From: Enterobacter ludwigii
Lineage (GTDB): Bacteria; Pseudomonadota; Gammaproteobacteria; Enterobacterales; Enterobacteriaceae
DNA: 64,000 nt
NCBI GenBank assembly: GCA_023023105.1
Contig: CP083824.1
Coordinates: forward strand, 1,364,001 to 1,428,000
Reading direction: 5' to 3'
The position numbers and the translations under genes are program-made. Position 1 is the stretch's first letter; every line of letters begins with the position of its first letter. Below the pieces are notes generated by a model, which was not told where the DNA came from, did not search any database, and saw only the letters and a list, made by a program, of their open reading frames with translations. Below are positions 38,051-47,287 of the stretch, in pieces.

Positions 38051-40483
38051 TTACAGCGTATGTTCAGTACGCGCAATAATATCGTCCTGCGCATCCGGCG
38101 ACAGGGCGGTGAAGAACGCCGAGTAGCCCGCCACGCGTACCACCAGGTCACGATACTGGTCAGGATGTTTCTTCGCTTCCAGCAGCGTTTCGCGCGAGAC
38201 GATGTTGTACTGAATATGCCAGCCTTTATGCACCTCAAAGAAGGTGCGCAGCAGCACCATTAGCTTCTGGCGATCGCTGTCGTTTTCCAGCGTCGACGGG
38301 TTCAGCTTCTGGTTTAACAGTACACCACCGAGAATCGCTTCCGTCGGCAGTTTACCCACGGAGCCGATCACCGCAGTCGGGCCAAGGTGGTCCGTACCGG
38401 AGGCCGGGCTTGCCCCTTCCGCCAGCGGAGTGTGCGCCTTACGTCCGTCCGGGGTCGCCATCGTTGCTGCACCAAACGGCACGTTTGCGGAGATGGACGA
38501 GGTACCCGCGTAGTAGTTACCGCCAATCGGGCCGCGACCATAGCGCGGGTTGTGGTACTGCTTCAGCTCTTCGATATAGGTTTCGTAGGCGCGGGTAAGC
38601 AGCATATCCACGCTGTCATCGTCGTTGCCGTACTTCGGCGCACCGTTGATCAGGCGCTGGCGCAGCTGCTCGTGGGTCAGCCCGTCGAAATCATCTGCCA
38701 GGGCAGCGGCAAGCTGCTGCTGACCAATTGTTCCTTGCTCGAAGACCAGCTTCTTCACCGCCGCCAGGCTGTTGCCGAGGTTGGCGATCCCCACCTGCAG
38801 GCCGGAAACCCAGTCATACTTTGCGCCGCCCTGCTTGATGCTTTTCGCGCGCTCGATGCAGTCGTCCACCAGAGCCGAGCAGAGAATGTCGTGAACATTT
38901 TCTTCCAGCATCGTATCCACCACATACTCAATCTCAATAGATTTACGGGTGTAGTAGCGGATCTGGCTATCCCATGCCGCCATCACTTCGTCGAAGTTAT
39001 CGAAATTACCGGCAGAGAGCGCTTTCTCCTGCGGCAGGAAGACTTTGCCGCTGGTGGCATCGCGACCGCCTTCCAGCGCGGCGAGCATCACGCGGGCAAA
39101 GTTAATGAAACTCATGCCGGTGCAGCGATAACCCCACTTGCCGCCCACCGCTGTTTCGATACAGCCGATTGCCGCATAGTCGTAAGCATCGTCTCGTTCA
39201 ACGCCGAGCTTGATGAATTCCGGGATCACGATTTCATCGTTGTTGAACGCGGGCATACCGAAGCCGCAGCGGATCACCTGCACGCAGGCGTCGAGGAAGT
39301 CGTTGCTCATGCCCGCGTGGTAACGCACGCTTAGGTTCGGCTGGGTGGAGCGCAGACGACCGCAGGATTCCAGAATGGCATAGGAGAGCGGGTTCACCGC
39401 GTCCATCGGCTCACCGTTCACCAGCTTCTGGCCGCCGATAGTGACGTTCTGGTAAAGCGGGCTGCCGGCAGAGGCTTTAGAGTGCGAGCCGGAGCGGATC
39501 TTGTTCACTTCGAGCAATTTCAGCCAGCAGCTGTGGAGCAGTTCGATCGCGTGCTCGCGGTCAAGACTCTGGTTCAGCTCCACGTCGCGACGGTAGTACG
39601 GATAGAGATACTGATCCATACGCGCGAAGGAGACGGAGTGGCCGTTGGACTCGATCTGCAGGATCAGCTGAATGAAGTAGCACAGCTGCAGCGCCTGCCA
39701 GAAGGTTTTTGGCGGCTCGTGAGCAATCACGTCACAGTTTTCTGCCATCGCCAGCAGCTCGTCGCGGCGGCTTTCGCGGGTCTCGGTAGAGGCCATCTCG
39801 AGCGCCAGATCGGCGAAGCGTTTGATGTGCAGGCTTACCGCTTCCAGCACGATATCAATCGCCTTCAGGAACTGATCGCCGTGCAGGTCTTCCAGCACCG
39901 TCAGGTTGATGCGCGAGCGGCGTTCGGCCACTTTGGCGCGCAGGCCGTCGAGACCTTTCTCCAGCACCAGCGGGAAGTTAACGGCCAGGTGTGCATCACC
40001 TGACGTCATGTTGCCTTCTGCCTTAATAATGCCGGTTTCCAGCAGGCCTTTCTGCTCGTCGGTGAACATGCCGTAGCAGCGATCTTGTACTGTCTGCCCG
40101 CGCCACCATGGGCAGATTTCATGCAGCACGCGTTTGTTCTCTTCGCTTACCGCAAAGCCCGCGCCCGGGCGGTCTGCCAGATCGTCGATCTCTTTCTCAA
40201 TCCACGAGACGGTGTATTCCGGGAAAATCGGCGCGGCGCGCACTTCGCTTGCCTGGTTACCGATGATCAGCTCATCGTGTTTGATCCAGATAGTACGTTC
40301 CGCCAGGTGATGTGCCAGCGCAAGAGCACGGCGCACCGGGGTCGGTTTGTCCATATGCTGCTGGTACATTTCGGTGTAATGCTGGGCGCGCTCGGTACAG
40401 ACCGGCGGCTTAACGATATGTACGAGGGCATTTTTGTGCGCTTTAATGCGCTCGCTAAGGGTGTTGAGATTCAGGGGCGTCAT
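38051..40483 (-). CDS. pflF: Glycyl-radical enzyme PflF (YbiW)
   Basis: This is an 810-residue glycyl-radical enzyme of the PFL-like family, the same length as K-12 YbiW. The radical-bearing glycine is Gly786 in RVAGYSAFF near the C-terminus. The active-site Cys is in AIGCIETAVGG, without the Cys-Cys pair of true pyruvate formate-lyase, so the old formate acetyltransferase name is doubtful. From recent literature as I recall it, YbiW opens 1,5-anhydroglucitol-6-phosphate to 1-deoxyfructose-6-phosphate, which FsaA then cleaves. The gene order here (activase, this gene, divergent fsaA) fits that pathway. It works anaerobically and needs PflE. It starts four bases after the pflE stop. Confidence 0.93.
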   Translation of the reverse strand: MTPLNLNTLSERIKAHKNALVHIVKPPVCTERAQHYTEMYQQHMDKPTPVRRALALAHHLAERTIWIKHDELIIGNQASEVRAAPIFPEYTVSWIEKEIDDLADRPGAGFAVSEENKRVLHEICPWWRGQTVQDRCYGMFTDEQKGLLETGIIKAEGNMTSGDAHLAVNFPLVLEKGLDGLRAKVAERRSRINLTVLEDLHGDQFLKAIDIVLEAVSLHIKRFADLALEMASTETRESRRDELLAMAENCDVIAHEPPKTFWQALQLCYFIQLILQIESNGHSVSFARMDQYLYPYYRRDVELNQSLDREHAIELLHSCWLKLLEVNKIRSGSHSKASAGSPLYQNVTIGGQKLVNGEPMDAVNPLSYAILESCGRLRSTQPNLSVRYHAGMSNDFLDACVQVIRCGFGMPAFNNDEIVIPEFIKLGVERDDAYDYAAIGCIETAVGGKWGYRCTGMSFINFARVMLAALEGGRDATSGKVFLPQEKALSAGNFDNFDEVMAAWDSQIRYYTRKSIEIEYVVDTMLEENVHDILCSALVDDCIERAKSIKQGGAKYDWVSGLQVGIANLGNSLAAVKKLVFEQGTIGQQQLAAALADDFDGLTHEQLRQRLINGAPKYGNDDDSVDMLLTRAYETYIEELKQYHNPRYGRGPIGGNYYAGTSSISANVPFGAATMATPDGRKAHTPLAEGASPASGTDHLGPTAVIGSVGKLPTEAILGGVLLNQKLNPSTLENDSDRQKLMVLLRTFFEVHKGWHIQYNIVSRETLLEAKKHPDQYRDLVVRVAGYSAFFTALSPDAQDDIIARTEHTL

Positions 40484-40487
40484 AGGT

Positions 40488-41387
40488 TTATCCTCGTAAG
40501 GTCGCGGTTAACCCTTTCTGGCAGGCATACTGCTGAGCGAAGACCAGTAGCGCAGGGTTATCAAGCGGTTTGTCAGGGGCAGAATAGGGTTGGCCGAGCA
40601 GGGTGTATTTGTTCATGCCCAGCGTGTGGTATGGCAGAAAATGAATATCGTCGACGCCGAGTTCGTCGGCGGCAAAGTTGGTAATGGCGGTAATAGAAGC
40701 TTCATCGGCGTTGAAGCCCTGAATCAGCGGCACGCGAATGGTGATTTTTTTCCCGGCAGTGGCCAGGCGTTTCAGGTTGTTCAGGATCCGTTTGGCCGAG
40801 CCGTCCGTCCACTGTTTGAATACCTCGCCATCCACATGCTTCAGGTCGGCCAGAAACAGATCAACATACGGTAATGAGGGCTCGATATAGTGCCACGGCA
40901 CGTGAAGGCAGGTTTCAACGGCGGTGTGGATCCCCTGTTCGTGGCTAGCTTTAAACAGAGCCTGAGCCAGCTCAGGGTTCATAAACGGCTCGCCGCCGGA
41001 AAGCGTGATCCCGCCGCCGCTGCGATCATAAAAGGGTTTGTCGCGCAGCACGGTTGCCATAATTTCTTCCACCTGCTTCTCTTCACCGCAGACGGTAAGT
41101 GCCTGCGTCGGGCAGCAGTTGGTAAGGGCGTTGATCGTGGCTTCATCAAGCTTCTCACGGTGGATGACCAGGCCATTCAGCGCACGCTCGATACAGCCCG
41201 GTGCCGCCTGCTGACATAGGTCGCAGCCGTCCAGGCAAAGGCGCGCATCAAACAGCACGTCCCGGCTGCGGGAGCGGCTTTCCGGGTTCTGGCACCAGCG
41301 ACAGCCCAGCGAGCAGCCTTTCAGGAACACCACGGTCCGAATACCGGGGCCATCGTGGGTGGAGTAACGCTGAATATTGAAGATCAT
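40488..41387 (-). CDS. pflE: Radical-SAM activating enzyme PflE (YbiY)
   Basis: This is a 299-residue glycyl-radical-enzyme activase. The radical-SAM Fe-S motif CSLGCRWC (CX3CX2C, residues ~25-32) is followed by a ferredoxin-like insert with further cysteines ([10 protein letters not shown] ... [13 protein letters not shown]). The SAM-binding [10 protein letters not shown] is present. It makes the glycyl radical on PflF, whose gene follows after four bases. It is the first gene of the operon, divergent from fsaA across operator copy 3. Confidence 0.94.
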   Translation of the reverse strand: MIFNIQRYSTHDGPGIRTVVFLKGCSLGCRWCQNPESRSRSRDVLFDARLCLDGCDLCQQAAPGCIERALNGLVIHREKLDEATINALTNCCPTQALTVCGEEKQVEEIMATVLRDKPFYDRSGGGITLSGGEPFMNPELAQALFKASHEQGIHTAVETCLHVPWHYIEPSLPYVDLFLADLKHVDGEVFKQWTDGSAKRILNNLKRLATAGKKITIRVPLIQGFNADEASITAITNFAADELGVDDIHFLPYHTLGMNKYTLLGQPYSAPDKPLDNPALLVFAQQYACQKGLTATLRG

Positions 41388-41421
41388 GTTTTCGCCTCTT
41401 TTATTGCATATGAAGATTAAA

Positions 41422-41441
41422 TTACTTTCGAATGAAAGTTA
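41422..41441. promoter_or_regulatory. Shared palindromic operator, copy 3 (pflE-pflF / fsaA)
   Basis: TTACTTTCGAATGAAAGTTA contains the perfect inverted repeat ACTTTC-GAAT-GAAAGT. It lies 35-54 bases before pflE and ~75-94 before fsaA, in their divergent promoter region. On the other strand it reads TAACTTTCATTCGAAAGTAA, matching copies 1 and 2. Confidence 0.75.
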
Positions 41442-41515
41442 TCTTGATGCAGGTCAACTCCTGAGCAGGTTTTGCTGTGATAGGGTAAATGCAGGCTAAT
41501 TTTGAGGGTGACATC

Positions 41516-42178
41516 ATGGAACTTTATCTCGACACATCTGACGTTGCGGCAGTTAAAAAGCTGGCGCGTATCTTCCCGCTGGCGGGCGTGACCACCAACC
41601 CAAGTATTGTTGCTGCGGGTAAAACGCCGCTGGATGTTTTGCTCCCGGAACTACATGACGCACTGGGTGGGAAGGGGCGTCTGTTTGCACAAGTCATGGC
41701 AACGACCGCAGACGGGATGGTTGAGGATGCACGTAAGCTACGTGCGATTATTCACGATCTGGTCGTGAAAGTGCCAGTAACGGCGGAAGGGCTGGCGGCA
41801 ATCAAAATGCTGAAAGCGGAAGGGATCCCGACGCTGGGTACGGCGGTCTACGGCGCTGCACAGGGGATGCTGTCGGCGCTGGCGGGCGCAGAGTATGTTG
41901 CCCCTTACGTTAACCGCGTGGACGCGCAGGGCGGGGACGGGATCCAGACCGTGGTTGAACTGCAGCAGCTGCTGACGCTGCATGCCCCGCAGTCAAAAGT
42001 GCTGGCCGCGAGTTTTAAAACCCCGCGTCAGGCGCTGGACTGCCTGCTGGCGGGCTGTGAGTCTATTACTCTGCCGCTGGACGTGGCGCAGCAGTTTATT
42101 ACCTCTCCGGCAGTGGATGCGGCGATTGTGAAGTTTGAGCAGGACTGGCAGGGGGCGTTTGGGCGGACGTCTATCTGA
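41516..42178 (+). CDS. fsaA: Fructose-6-phosphate aldolase FsaA
   Basis: This is a 220-residue transaldolase-like class I aldolase. Lys85 in [10 protein letters not shown] forms the Schiff base. In vitro FsaA joins or cleaves dihydroxyacetone or hydroxyacetone with glyceraldehyde-3-phosphate. The divergent pairing with pflEF supports a role in cleaving 1-deoxyfructose-6-phosphate to hydroxyacetone and glyceraldehyde-3-phosphate, as I recall was reported recently. The ATG at 41516 follows GAGGGTG. Length equals K-12. Confidence 0.96.
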   Translation: MELYLDTSDVAAVKKLARIFPLAGVTTNPSIVAAGKTPLDVLLPELHDALGGKGRLFAQVMATTADGMVEDARKLRAIIHDLVVKVPVTAEGLAAIKMLKAEGIPTLGTAVYGAAQGMLSALAGAEYVAPYVNRVDAQGGDGIQTVVELQQLLTLHAPQSKVLAASFKTPRQALDCLLAGCESITLPLDVAQQFITSPAVDAAIVKFEQDWQGAFGRTSI

Positions 42179-42188
42179 CAGGGGCGGC

Positions 42189-42264
42189 CTGATGCCCTCA
42201 CCCCAACCCTCTCCCACAGGGAGAGGGAGCAAACACTAAAACGGCAACCTGAAGGTTGCCGTTT
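42189..42264. repeat. Composite hairpin element B, with terminator of moeAB
   Basis: This is the inverted counterpart of element A: CTGATGCCCTCACCCC, the CCCTCTCCC/GGGAGAGGG hairpin, AGCAAACACTA, then the perfect stem AAACGGCAACC (42239-42249) with GGTTGCCGTTT (42254-42264). The last hairpin lies four bases from the moeB stop and works as its terminator on the minus strand; on the plus strand the element follows fsaA. Confidence 0.85.
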
Positions 42265-42267
42265 GCT

Positions 42268-43020
42268 TTAACCTCCGCAAACCTCACACCCCGGGTTACG
42301 CGTCAGCTTCATCTCGCGAAACTGACAGGTCATCGCGTCATACATCACGATTTTCCCTGCTGCAGACGTGCCGTAGTGCGTCAGCACTTTGATCGCTTCC
42401 ATCGCCTGCAATGAGCCGATCACGCCGACTAATGGCGCCATCACGCCCGCTTCGACGCAGGTCAGCGCGTTCTCGCCAAACAGACGGCTCAGGCAGCGGT
42501 AGCAGGGTTCTCCCTCAGCGTAAGTGAAGACGCTGATTTGCCCCTCCATGCGGATCGCCGCGCCGGACACCAGCGGGGTTTTATGGACAAAACAGCCTGC
42601 ATTTAGCTGATTACGGATAGCCACGTTATCGGTGCAGTCGAGTACTAAATCGTGCTGCGCAATCTGGGCGCGCAACGCGTCGTCATCCAGTATCGCGTTA
42701 ATCAGGGTGAACTGAACGTTGGGGTTGATGCGAGCCAGCGCCGTGCGGGCAGAGTCCACTTTCGGCTGGCCAATTGTCGCATCGCTGTGCAGCGTCTGGC
42801 GCTGCAGGTTAGACACTGACACGGTATCAAAATCCAGCAGCGTCATCCTGCCCACGCCCGCTGCGGCAAGGTACTGCGCGGCGGCGCAGCCCAGACCGCC
42901 AAGACCGACGACCAGCACGCTGGCCGCCTTGAGCGCTTCCTGGCCCTCGAAATCAAAACCACGCAGCACAATCTGGCGGTTGTAGCGCATCATCTCCTGG
43001 TCAGTCAGTTCCCCCGTCAT
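42268..43020 (-). CDS. moeB: Molybdopterin-synthase adenylyltransferase MoeB
   Basis: This is a 250-residue E1-like enzyme that adenylates the C-terminus of MoaD so that molybdopterin synthase can be sulfurated. The nucleotide-binding motif is VLVVGLGGLGCAAAQYLAAAGVG, and zinc is held by CYRC and CEVC near the C-terminus. The start at 43020 gives the K-12 N-terminus. It begins one base after the moeA stop codon, so the two form an operon. Confidence 0.96.
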   Translation of the reverse strand: MTGELTDQEMMRYNRQIVLRGFDFEGQEALKAASVLVVGLGGLGCAAAQYLAAAGVGRMTLLDFDTVSVSNLQRQTLHSDATIGQPKVDSARTALARINPNVQFTLINAILDDDALRAQIAQHDLVLDCTDNVAIRNQLNAGCFVHKTPLVSGAAIRMEGQISVFTYAEGEPCYRCLSRLFGENALTCVEAGVMAPLVGVIGSLQAMEAIKVLTHYGTSAAGKIVMYDAMTCQFREMKLTRNPGCEVCGG

Positions 43021-43021
43021 C

Positions 43022-44254
43022 TTAGCCTCCGAACAGGTGGTTAAAGCGCTCAACCTCAACCCATTCACCGGCTTCCACGTTGCCACGTTCGCGCTCCAGC
43101 ACGATAAAGCAGTTGCCCTGGCTGAAGGAACTGAAGATGTGCGAACCCTGGTGTCCGGTGGTGCTCACTTCCAGTTCACCGTCCGCGTTGCGCGCCAGAA
43201 TACCGCGCTGGAAATCGAGACGACCCGGTGATTTTTTCAGGCGCGTGGCGGCACGTACGCGCTGGCGCATCGGCAGCGGGCTGGCGTGGTTGCCCGAAAG
43301 TTTTGCCAGCAGCGGGATCACCAGCTGGTAGAAGGTCAACGCGGCAGAGACCGGGTTACCCGGCAGGCCGCAGAACCAGCTGTGCGTGAGCTTGCCAAAC
43401 GCGAACGGTTTGCCTGGCTTGATAGCCAGCTTCCAGAAGGCGATCTCGCCCAGCTCTTCAAGAATGGTTTTGGTGTAATCCGCTTCGCCCACGGAGACGC
43501 CGCCGGAACTGATGACCACGTCGGCAGATTTATCCGCCTCGATAAACGCCGCGCGAAGTTGTTCCGGATCGTCTGGAATAATCCCGAGATTAATCACTTC
43601 ACAGCCCAGCTGCTCCAGCATCAGGTGTACCGCCAGACGATTGGTGTCATAAATCTGGCCGTCCCGCAGCGGCTGGCCCGGAAGCTGCAGCTCGTCGCCG
43701 GTGGAGAATACAGCGACGCGCACCTTGCGAACGACGTCGATGTCCGCGATGCCGAGCGAGGCCAGCACCGGCAGCTCCGCCACCGTCAGCTTTTGCCCGG
43801 CGGCAAAAACGGTCGCACCGAGGGTGATGTCTTCGCCCGTGCGGCGGATATTCTGACCCGCTTTAACGCCAGCGATAAAGCGCACGCCGTCGTCCGTCTG
43901 TTCAGTCTCTTCCTGCATCACGACCGCGTCGCAGCCTGCCGGAACGGGTGCTCCAGTCATGATGCGCACGCAGGTGCCCGCGGGCCATTCACCGCTAAAC
44001 GGCTGACCCGCAAAGGCTTTACCTGCCACCGGCAGGGCGTTACCCGTCTGGAGATCCACCAGGCGTACCGCGTAACCGTCCATCGCGGAGTTATCGAATC
44101 CCGGCACGTTAAGCGGAGATACGATATCGCGCGCGGCAATACGGCCAAAACAGCGCACGAGAGGCAGCGTCTCAACGTCATGCAGCGGGGAAATTCGGTC
44201 AAGCATCTGCGTGAGTGCCGTCTCAAGCGGCATCAGTCCGGCGGTAAAATCCAT
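43022..44254 (-). CDS. moeA: Molybdopterin molybdenumtransferase MoeA
   Basis: This is a 410-residue enzyme that inserts molybdate into adenylated molybdopterin. Motifs include [57 protein letters not shown] and [11 protein letters not shown]. The ATG at 44254 has AGGAG upstream and aligns with K-12; the open frame extends 12 codons further without support. It is the first gene of moeAB, divergent from iaaA. No molybdenum-cofactor riboswitch-like leader was recognised in the 188-base gap. Confidence 0.96.
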   Translation of the reverse strand: MDFTAGLMPLETALTQMLDRISPLHDVETLPLVRCFGRIAARDIVSPLNVPGFDNSAMDGYAVRLVDLQTGNALPVAGKAFAGQPFSGEWPAGTCVRIMTGAPVPAGCDAVVMQEETEQTDDGVRFIAGVKAGQNIRRTGEDITLGATVFAAGQKLTVAELPVLASLGIADIDVVRKVRVAVFSTGDELQLPGQPLRDGQIYDTNRLAVHLMLEQLGCEVINLGIIPDDPEQLRAAFIEADKSADVVISSGGVSVGEADYTKTILEELGEIAFWKLAIKPGKPFAFGKLTHSWFCGLPGNPVSAALTFYQLVIPLLAKLSGNHASPLPMRQRVRAATRLKKSPGRLDFQRGILARNADGELEVSTTGHQGSHIFSSFSQGNCFIVLERERGNVEAGEWVEVERFNHLFGG

Positions 44255-44442
44255 GGTGGGCTCCTGCACAGTAACAACGAAAGCGCTCATTATGGCAGAA
44301 AAGTGCGGCTAACTGTATGACCCGATGGGTGTACGCTTTACATCACAGTTGCGTCTTTCTATATTCAAAAATCATCTGAAGTTTCATCGACGATAATGAT
44401 ATTTATAGAAAAAGCCGCGAATCAGGCTAACGGGTGATGCGA

Positions 44443-45381
44443 ATGGGTAATGCGGTAATCGCAATTCATGGCGGCGCCGGGGCAATCACCCGTGCACAGC
44501 TTAGTCCCGAACAGGAAAAGCGCTATATAGACGCGCTGTATGCCATTGTGGAAACAGGCCAGAAAATGCTGGCAGCGGGCGAAAGCGCGCTGGATGTGGT
44601 CACCGAGGCGGTTCGTCTGCTGGAAGAGTGCCCGTTATTTAACGCGGGGATCGGTTCGGTCTTTACCCGGGATGAAACGCACGAACTGGATGCCTGCGTG
44701 ATGGACGGTATTACCCTGAAAGCAGGGGCCGTGGCAGGTGTCAGCCATCTACGGAACCCGGTGCTGGCTGCGCGTCTGGTCATGGAAGAGAGTCCGCATG
44801 TGCTGCTGACGGGCGCAGGCGCGGAAAAATTTGCCATTGAACATGGGATGGAATCTGTTTCTCCTGACCTGTTTTCAACGCCGGAGCGTTACCAGCAGCT
44901 TCTGGAAGCCCGTTCGGCGGGCATGACGCAGCTTGACCACACTACACCGCTCGATGAAACCACCAAAATGGGCACGGTTGGCGCGGTGGCACTCGATAAA
45001 GCCGGGAACCTCGCGGCAGCCACCTCCACGGGTGGAATGACCAACAAACTGCCGGGACGTGTCGGCGACAGTCCATTGCCCGGTGCCGGCTGCTATGCCA
45101 ATAACGCGACGGCGGCCGTATCGTGTACCGGAACCGGGGAAGTGTTTATTCGCGCGCTCGCGGCCTATGACATCACCGCGCTGATGGATTACGGTGGTTT
45201 AAGTCTGGCTGAGGCCTGCGAGCGGGTAGTCATGGAAAAACTGCCTGCGCTCGGCGGCGTCGGCGGGCTCATTGCGGTGGATCGTGAGGGCAATGTGGCA
45301 TTGCCGTTCAACAGCGAAGGCATGTACCGCGCATGGGGATATGCCGGTGATGAACCCAGTACCGGGATCTATCGTGAATAA
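44443..45381 (+). CDS. iaaA: Isoaspartyl peptidase/L-asparaginase IaaA
   Basis: This is a 312-residue N-terminal-nucleophile hydrolase that splits itself into alpha and beta subunits and then cleaves isoaspartyl dipeptides and asparagine. The autocleavage site with the catalytic Thr is [10 protein letters not shown] (residue ~179). The substrate loop shows as [15 protein letters not shown] 44443 matches the K-12 start ([14 protein letters not shown]); GTG 44434 and ATG 44437 are possible alternatives. The C-terminus is about nine residues shorter than K-12. It is the first gene of iaaA-gsiABCD. Confidence 0.95.
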   Translation: MGNAVIAIHGGAGAITRAQLSPEQEKRYIDALYAIVETGQKMLAAGESALDVVTEAVRLLEECPLFNAGIGSVFTRDETHELDACVMDGITLKAGAVAGVSHLRNPVLAARLVMEESPHVLLTGAGAEKFAIEHGMESVSPDLFSTPERYQQLLEARSAGMTQLDHTTPLDETTKMGTVGAVALDKAGNLAAATSTGGMTNKLPGRVGDSPLPGAGCYANNATAAVSCTGTGEVFIRALAAYDITALMDYGGLSLAEACERVVMEKLPALGGVGGLIAVDREGNVALPFNSEGMYRAWGYAGDEPSTGIYRE

Positions 45382-45392
45382 GGGGGCAACAC

Positions 45393-47264
45393 GTGCCGCA
45401 CAGTGAAGAGCTGGACAACCGCGAAGTGCTGGCTGTCCATCAACTGAATATTGCGTTTCAGGAAGAGCGGCAGTTCATCCCCGCAGTACAGAATTTATCG
45501 TTCGCGCTCAGGCGCGGCGAAACGCTGGCCATTGTCGGTGAATCCGGTTCCGGAAAATCGGTCACCGCGCTGGCATTGATGCGCCTGCTGGAACAGACCG
45601 GTGGGCAAATCAGCAGCGAGAAAATACTCCTGCGCCGTCGCAACCGCCAGGTGATTGATTTAAACACGCTGAGCGGCGCCCAGATGCAGGGCGTGCGCGG
45701 GGCGGATATTGCGATGATCTTCCAGGAGCCGATGACCTCCCTGAACCCGGTCTTCCCGGTCGGGGAACAGATTGCCGAATCCATCCGGTTACATCAGGGC
45801 TTGAGCGGCGATGAAGCACTCAAAGAAGCCAGACGGATGCTTGAGCTGGTGCGCATTCCGGAGGCACAGACCATTCTGGCACGTTATCCGCATCAACTTT
45901 CTGGCGGCATGCGCCAGCGGGTGATGATTGCGATGGCGCTCTCCTGTCGCCCGGCAGTGCTGATCGCCGATGAACCGACCACGGCGCTGGACGTGACGAT
46001 CCAGGCGCAGATCCTGCAGCTCATCAAGGTGCTGCAACAGGAGATGGAAATGGGGGTGATTTTCATCACCCATGATATGGGCGTGGTCGCCGATATTGCC
46101 GATCGCGTTCTGGTGATGCACAAGGGCAATGCGGTGGAAACCGGTACGGTTGAGCAAATCTTCCACGCGCCCGTTCACCCTTACACCAAAGCGCTGCTGG
46201 CGGCGGTCCCGCGTCTTGGGGCCATGAACGGCAGTGATTTACCGCGCCGCTTCCCGTTGATTTCCCCTGAAGCAACAGGGCCGGAAGTGGAGGAACGCGA
46301 GCAGGACACGGTGGTGCCAGGCAAGCCTATTCTGGAGGTGCGCGATCTGGTCACCCGTTTTCCACTGCGCAGCGGCATTCTTAATCGCGTGAAGCGCGAA
46401 GTGCATGCAGTGGAAAACGTCAGTTTTGATTTATGGCCAGGCGAAACGCTGGCGCTGGTGGGGGAGTCAGGCTGTGGGAAATCCACTACCGGGCGCGCGT
46501 TGCTCCGGCTGGTGGAATCTCAGGAAGGTAGCATTACCTTTAACGGAGAACGTATTGATACGTTGCCAGACAGTAAGCTGCAGGCGATAAGGCGGGATAT
46601 CCAGTTTATATTTCAGGATCCGTACGCCTCCCTCGATCCACGCCATACGGTGGGATACTCGATTATGGAGCCGCTGCGGGTACATAACCTGCTCGATGGC
46701 GACGCGGCACAGCGTCGCGTGGCCTGGCTGCTGGAACGCGTCGGCCTGAAGCCGGAACATGCCTGGCGTTATCCGCACGAGTTTTCCGGCGGTCAGCGGC
46801 AACGTATTTGCATTGCCCGTGCGCTGGCGTTAAACCCGAAAGTGGTGATTGCCGATGAGTCCGTCTCGGCGCTGGATGTCTCTATCCGCGCGCAAATCAT
46901 CAATTTATTGCTCGATTTACAGCGGGATATGGGCATCGCCTTCCTGTTTATCTCTCACGATATGGCGGTGGTAGAACGTATCAGCCATCGCGTGGCAGTT
47001 ATGTTGATGGGGCAAATCGTGGAGATTGGTCCGCGAAGGGCGGTGTTTGAGAACCCACAGCATCCGTACACGCGCAAGCTTATCGCTGCTGTACCGGTTG
47101 CCGATCCGGCGCATCGTCACGGCCAGCGCGTGCTGCTGCAGGATGAAATGCCGGGCAATATTCGTAAACGCGGCGAGGTCGTAGAGCGAGTCACGCTGCG
47201 TGAAGTCGGTCCGGGCCATTTTGTGGCCCCCCCGCGTCAGGACAACGCCTTTTCGCGGCTATAA
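45393..47264 (+). CDS. gsiA: Glutathione ABC transporter ATPase GsiA
   Basis: This is a 623-residue fused double ATPase that drives glutathione import. Two complete cassettes are visible: Walker A GESGSGKS and GESGCGKST, signatures [15 protein letters not shown] and [15 protein letters not shown], Walker [13 protein letters not shown] and [12 protein letters not shown]. Note that the second Walker A has Cys for the usual Ser, and the second Walker B has Ser for Pro/Ala. The GTG start gives the K-12 length. It lies 11 bases after iaaA. Confidence 0.97.
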   Translation: MPHSEELDNREVLAVHQLNIAFQEERQFIPAVQNLSFALRRGETLAIVGESGSGKSVTALALMRLLEQTGGQISSEKILLRRRNRQVIDLNTLSGAQMQGVRGADIAMIFQEPMTSLNPVFPVGEQIAESIRLHQGLSGDEALKEARRMLELVRIPEAQTILARYPHQLSGGMRQRVMIAMALSCRPAVLIADEPTTALDVTIQAQILQLIKVLQQEMEMGVIFITHDMGVVADIADRVLVMHKGNAVETGTVEQIFHAPVHPYTKALLAAVPRLGAMNGSDLPRRFPLISPEATGPEVEEREQDTVVPGKPILEVRDLVTRFPLRSGILNRVKREVHAVENVSFDLWPGETLALVGESGCGKSTTGRALLRLVESQEGSITFNGERIDTLPDSKLQAIRRDIQFIFQDPYASLDPRHTVGYSIMEPLRVHNLLDGDAAQRRVAWLLERVGLKPEHAWRYPHEFSGGQRQRICIARALALNPKVVIADESVSALDVSIRAQIINLLLDLQRDMGIAFLFISHDMAVVERISHRVAVMLMGQIVEIGPRRAVFENPQHPYTRKLIAAVPVADPAHRHGQRVLLQDEMPGNIRKRGEVVERVTLREVGPGHFVAPPRQDNAFSRL

Positions 47265-47287
47265 CTTACAACAGGCAGGAGAACACA

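Noticed and set aside
38387..39334. Long plus-strand open frame opposite pflF, and similar long antisense frames opposite gsiB, ybiU, GH31 and yliI
   Set aside because: These are shadows of GC-rich coding sequence on the other strand: low-complexity composition, no ribosome-binding sites, no family motifs.
44255..44442. Molybdenum-cofactor riboswitch upstream of moeA
   Set aside because: The gap is only 188 bases and divergent, and no leader structure of that type was recognised.
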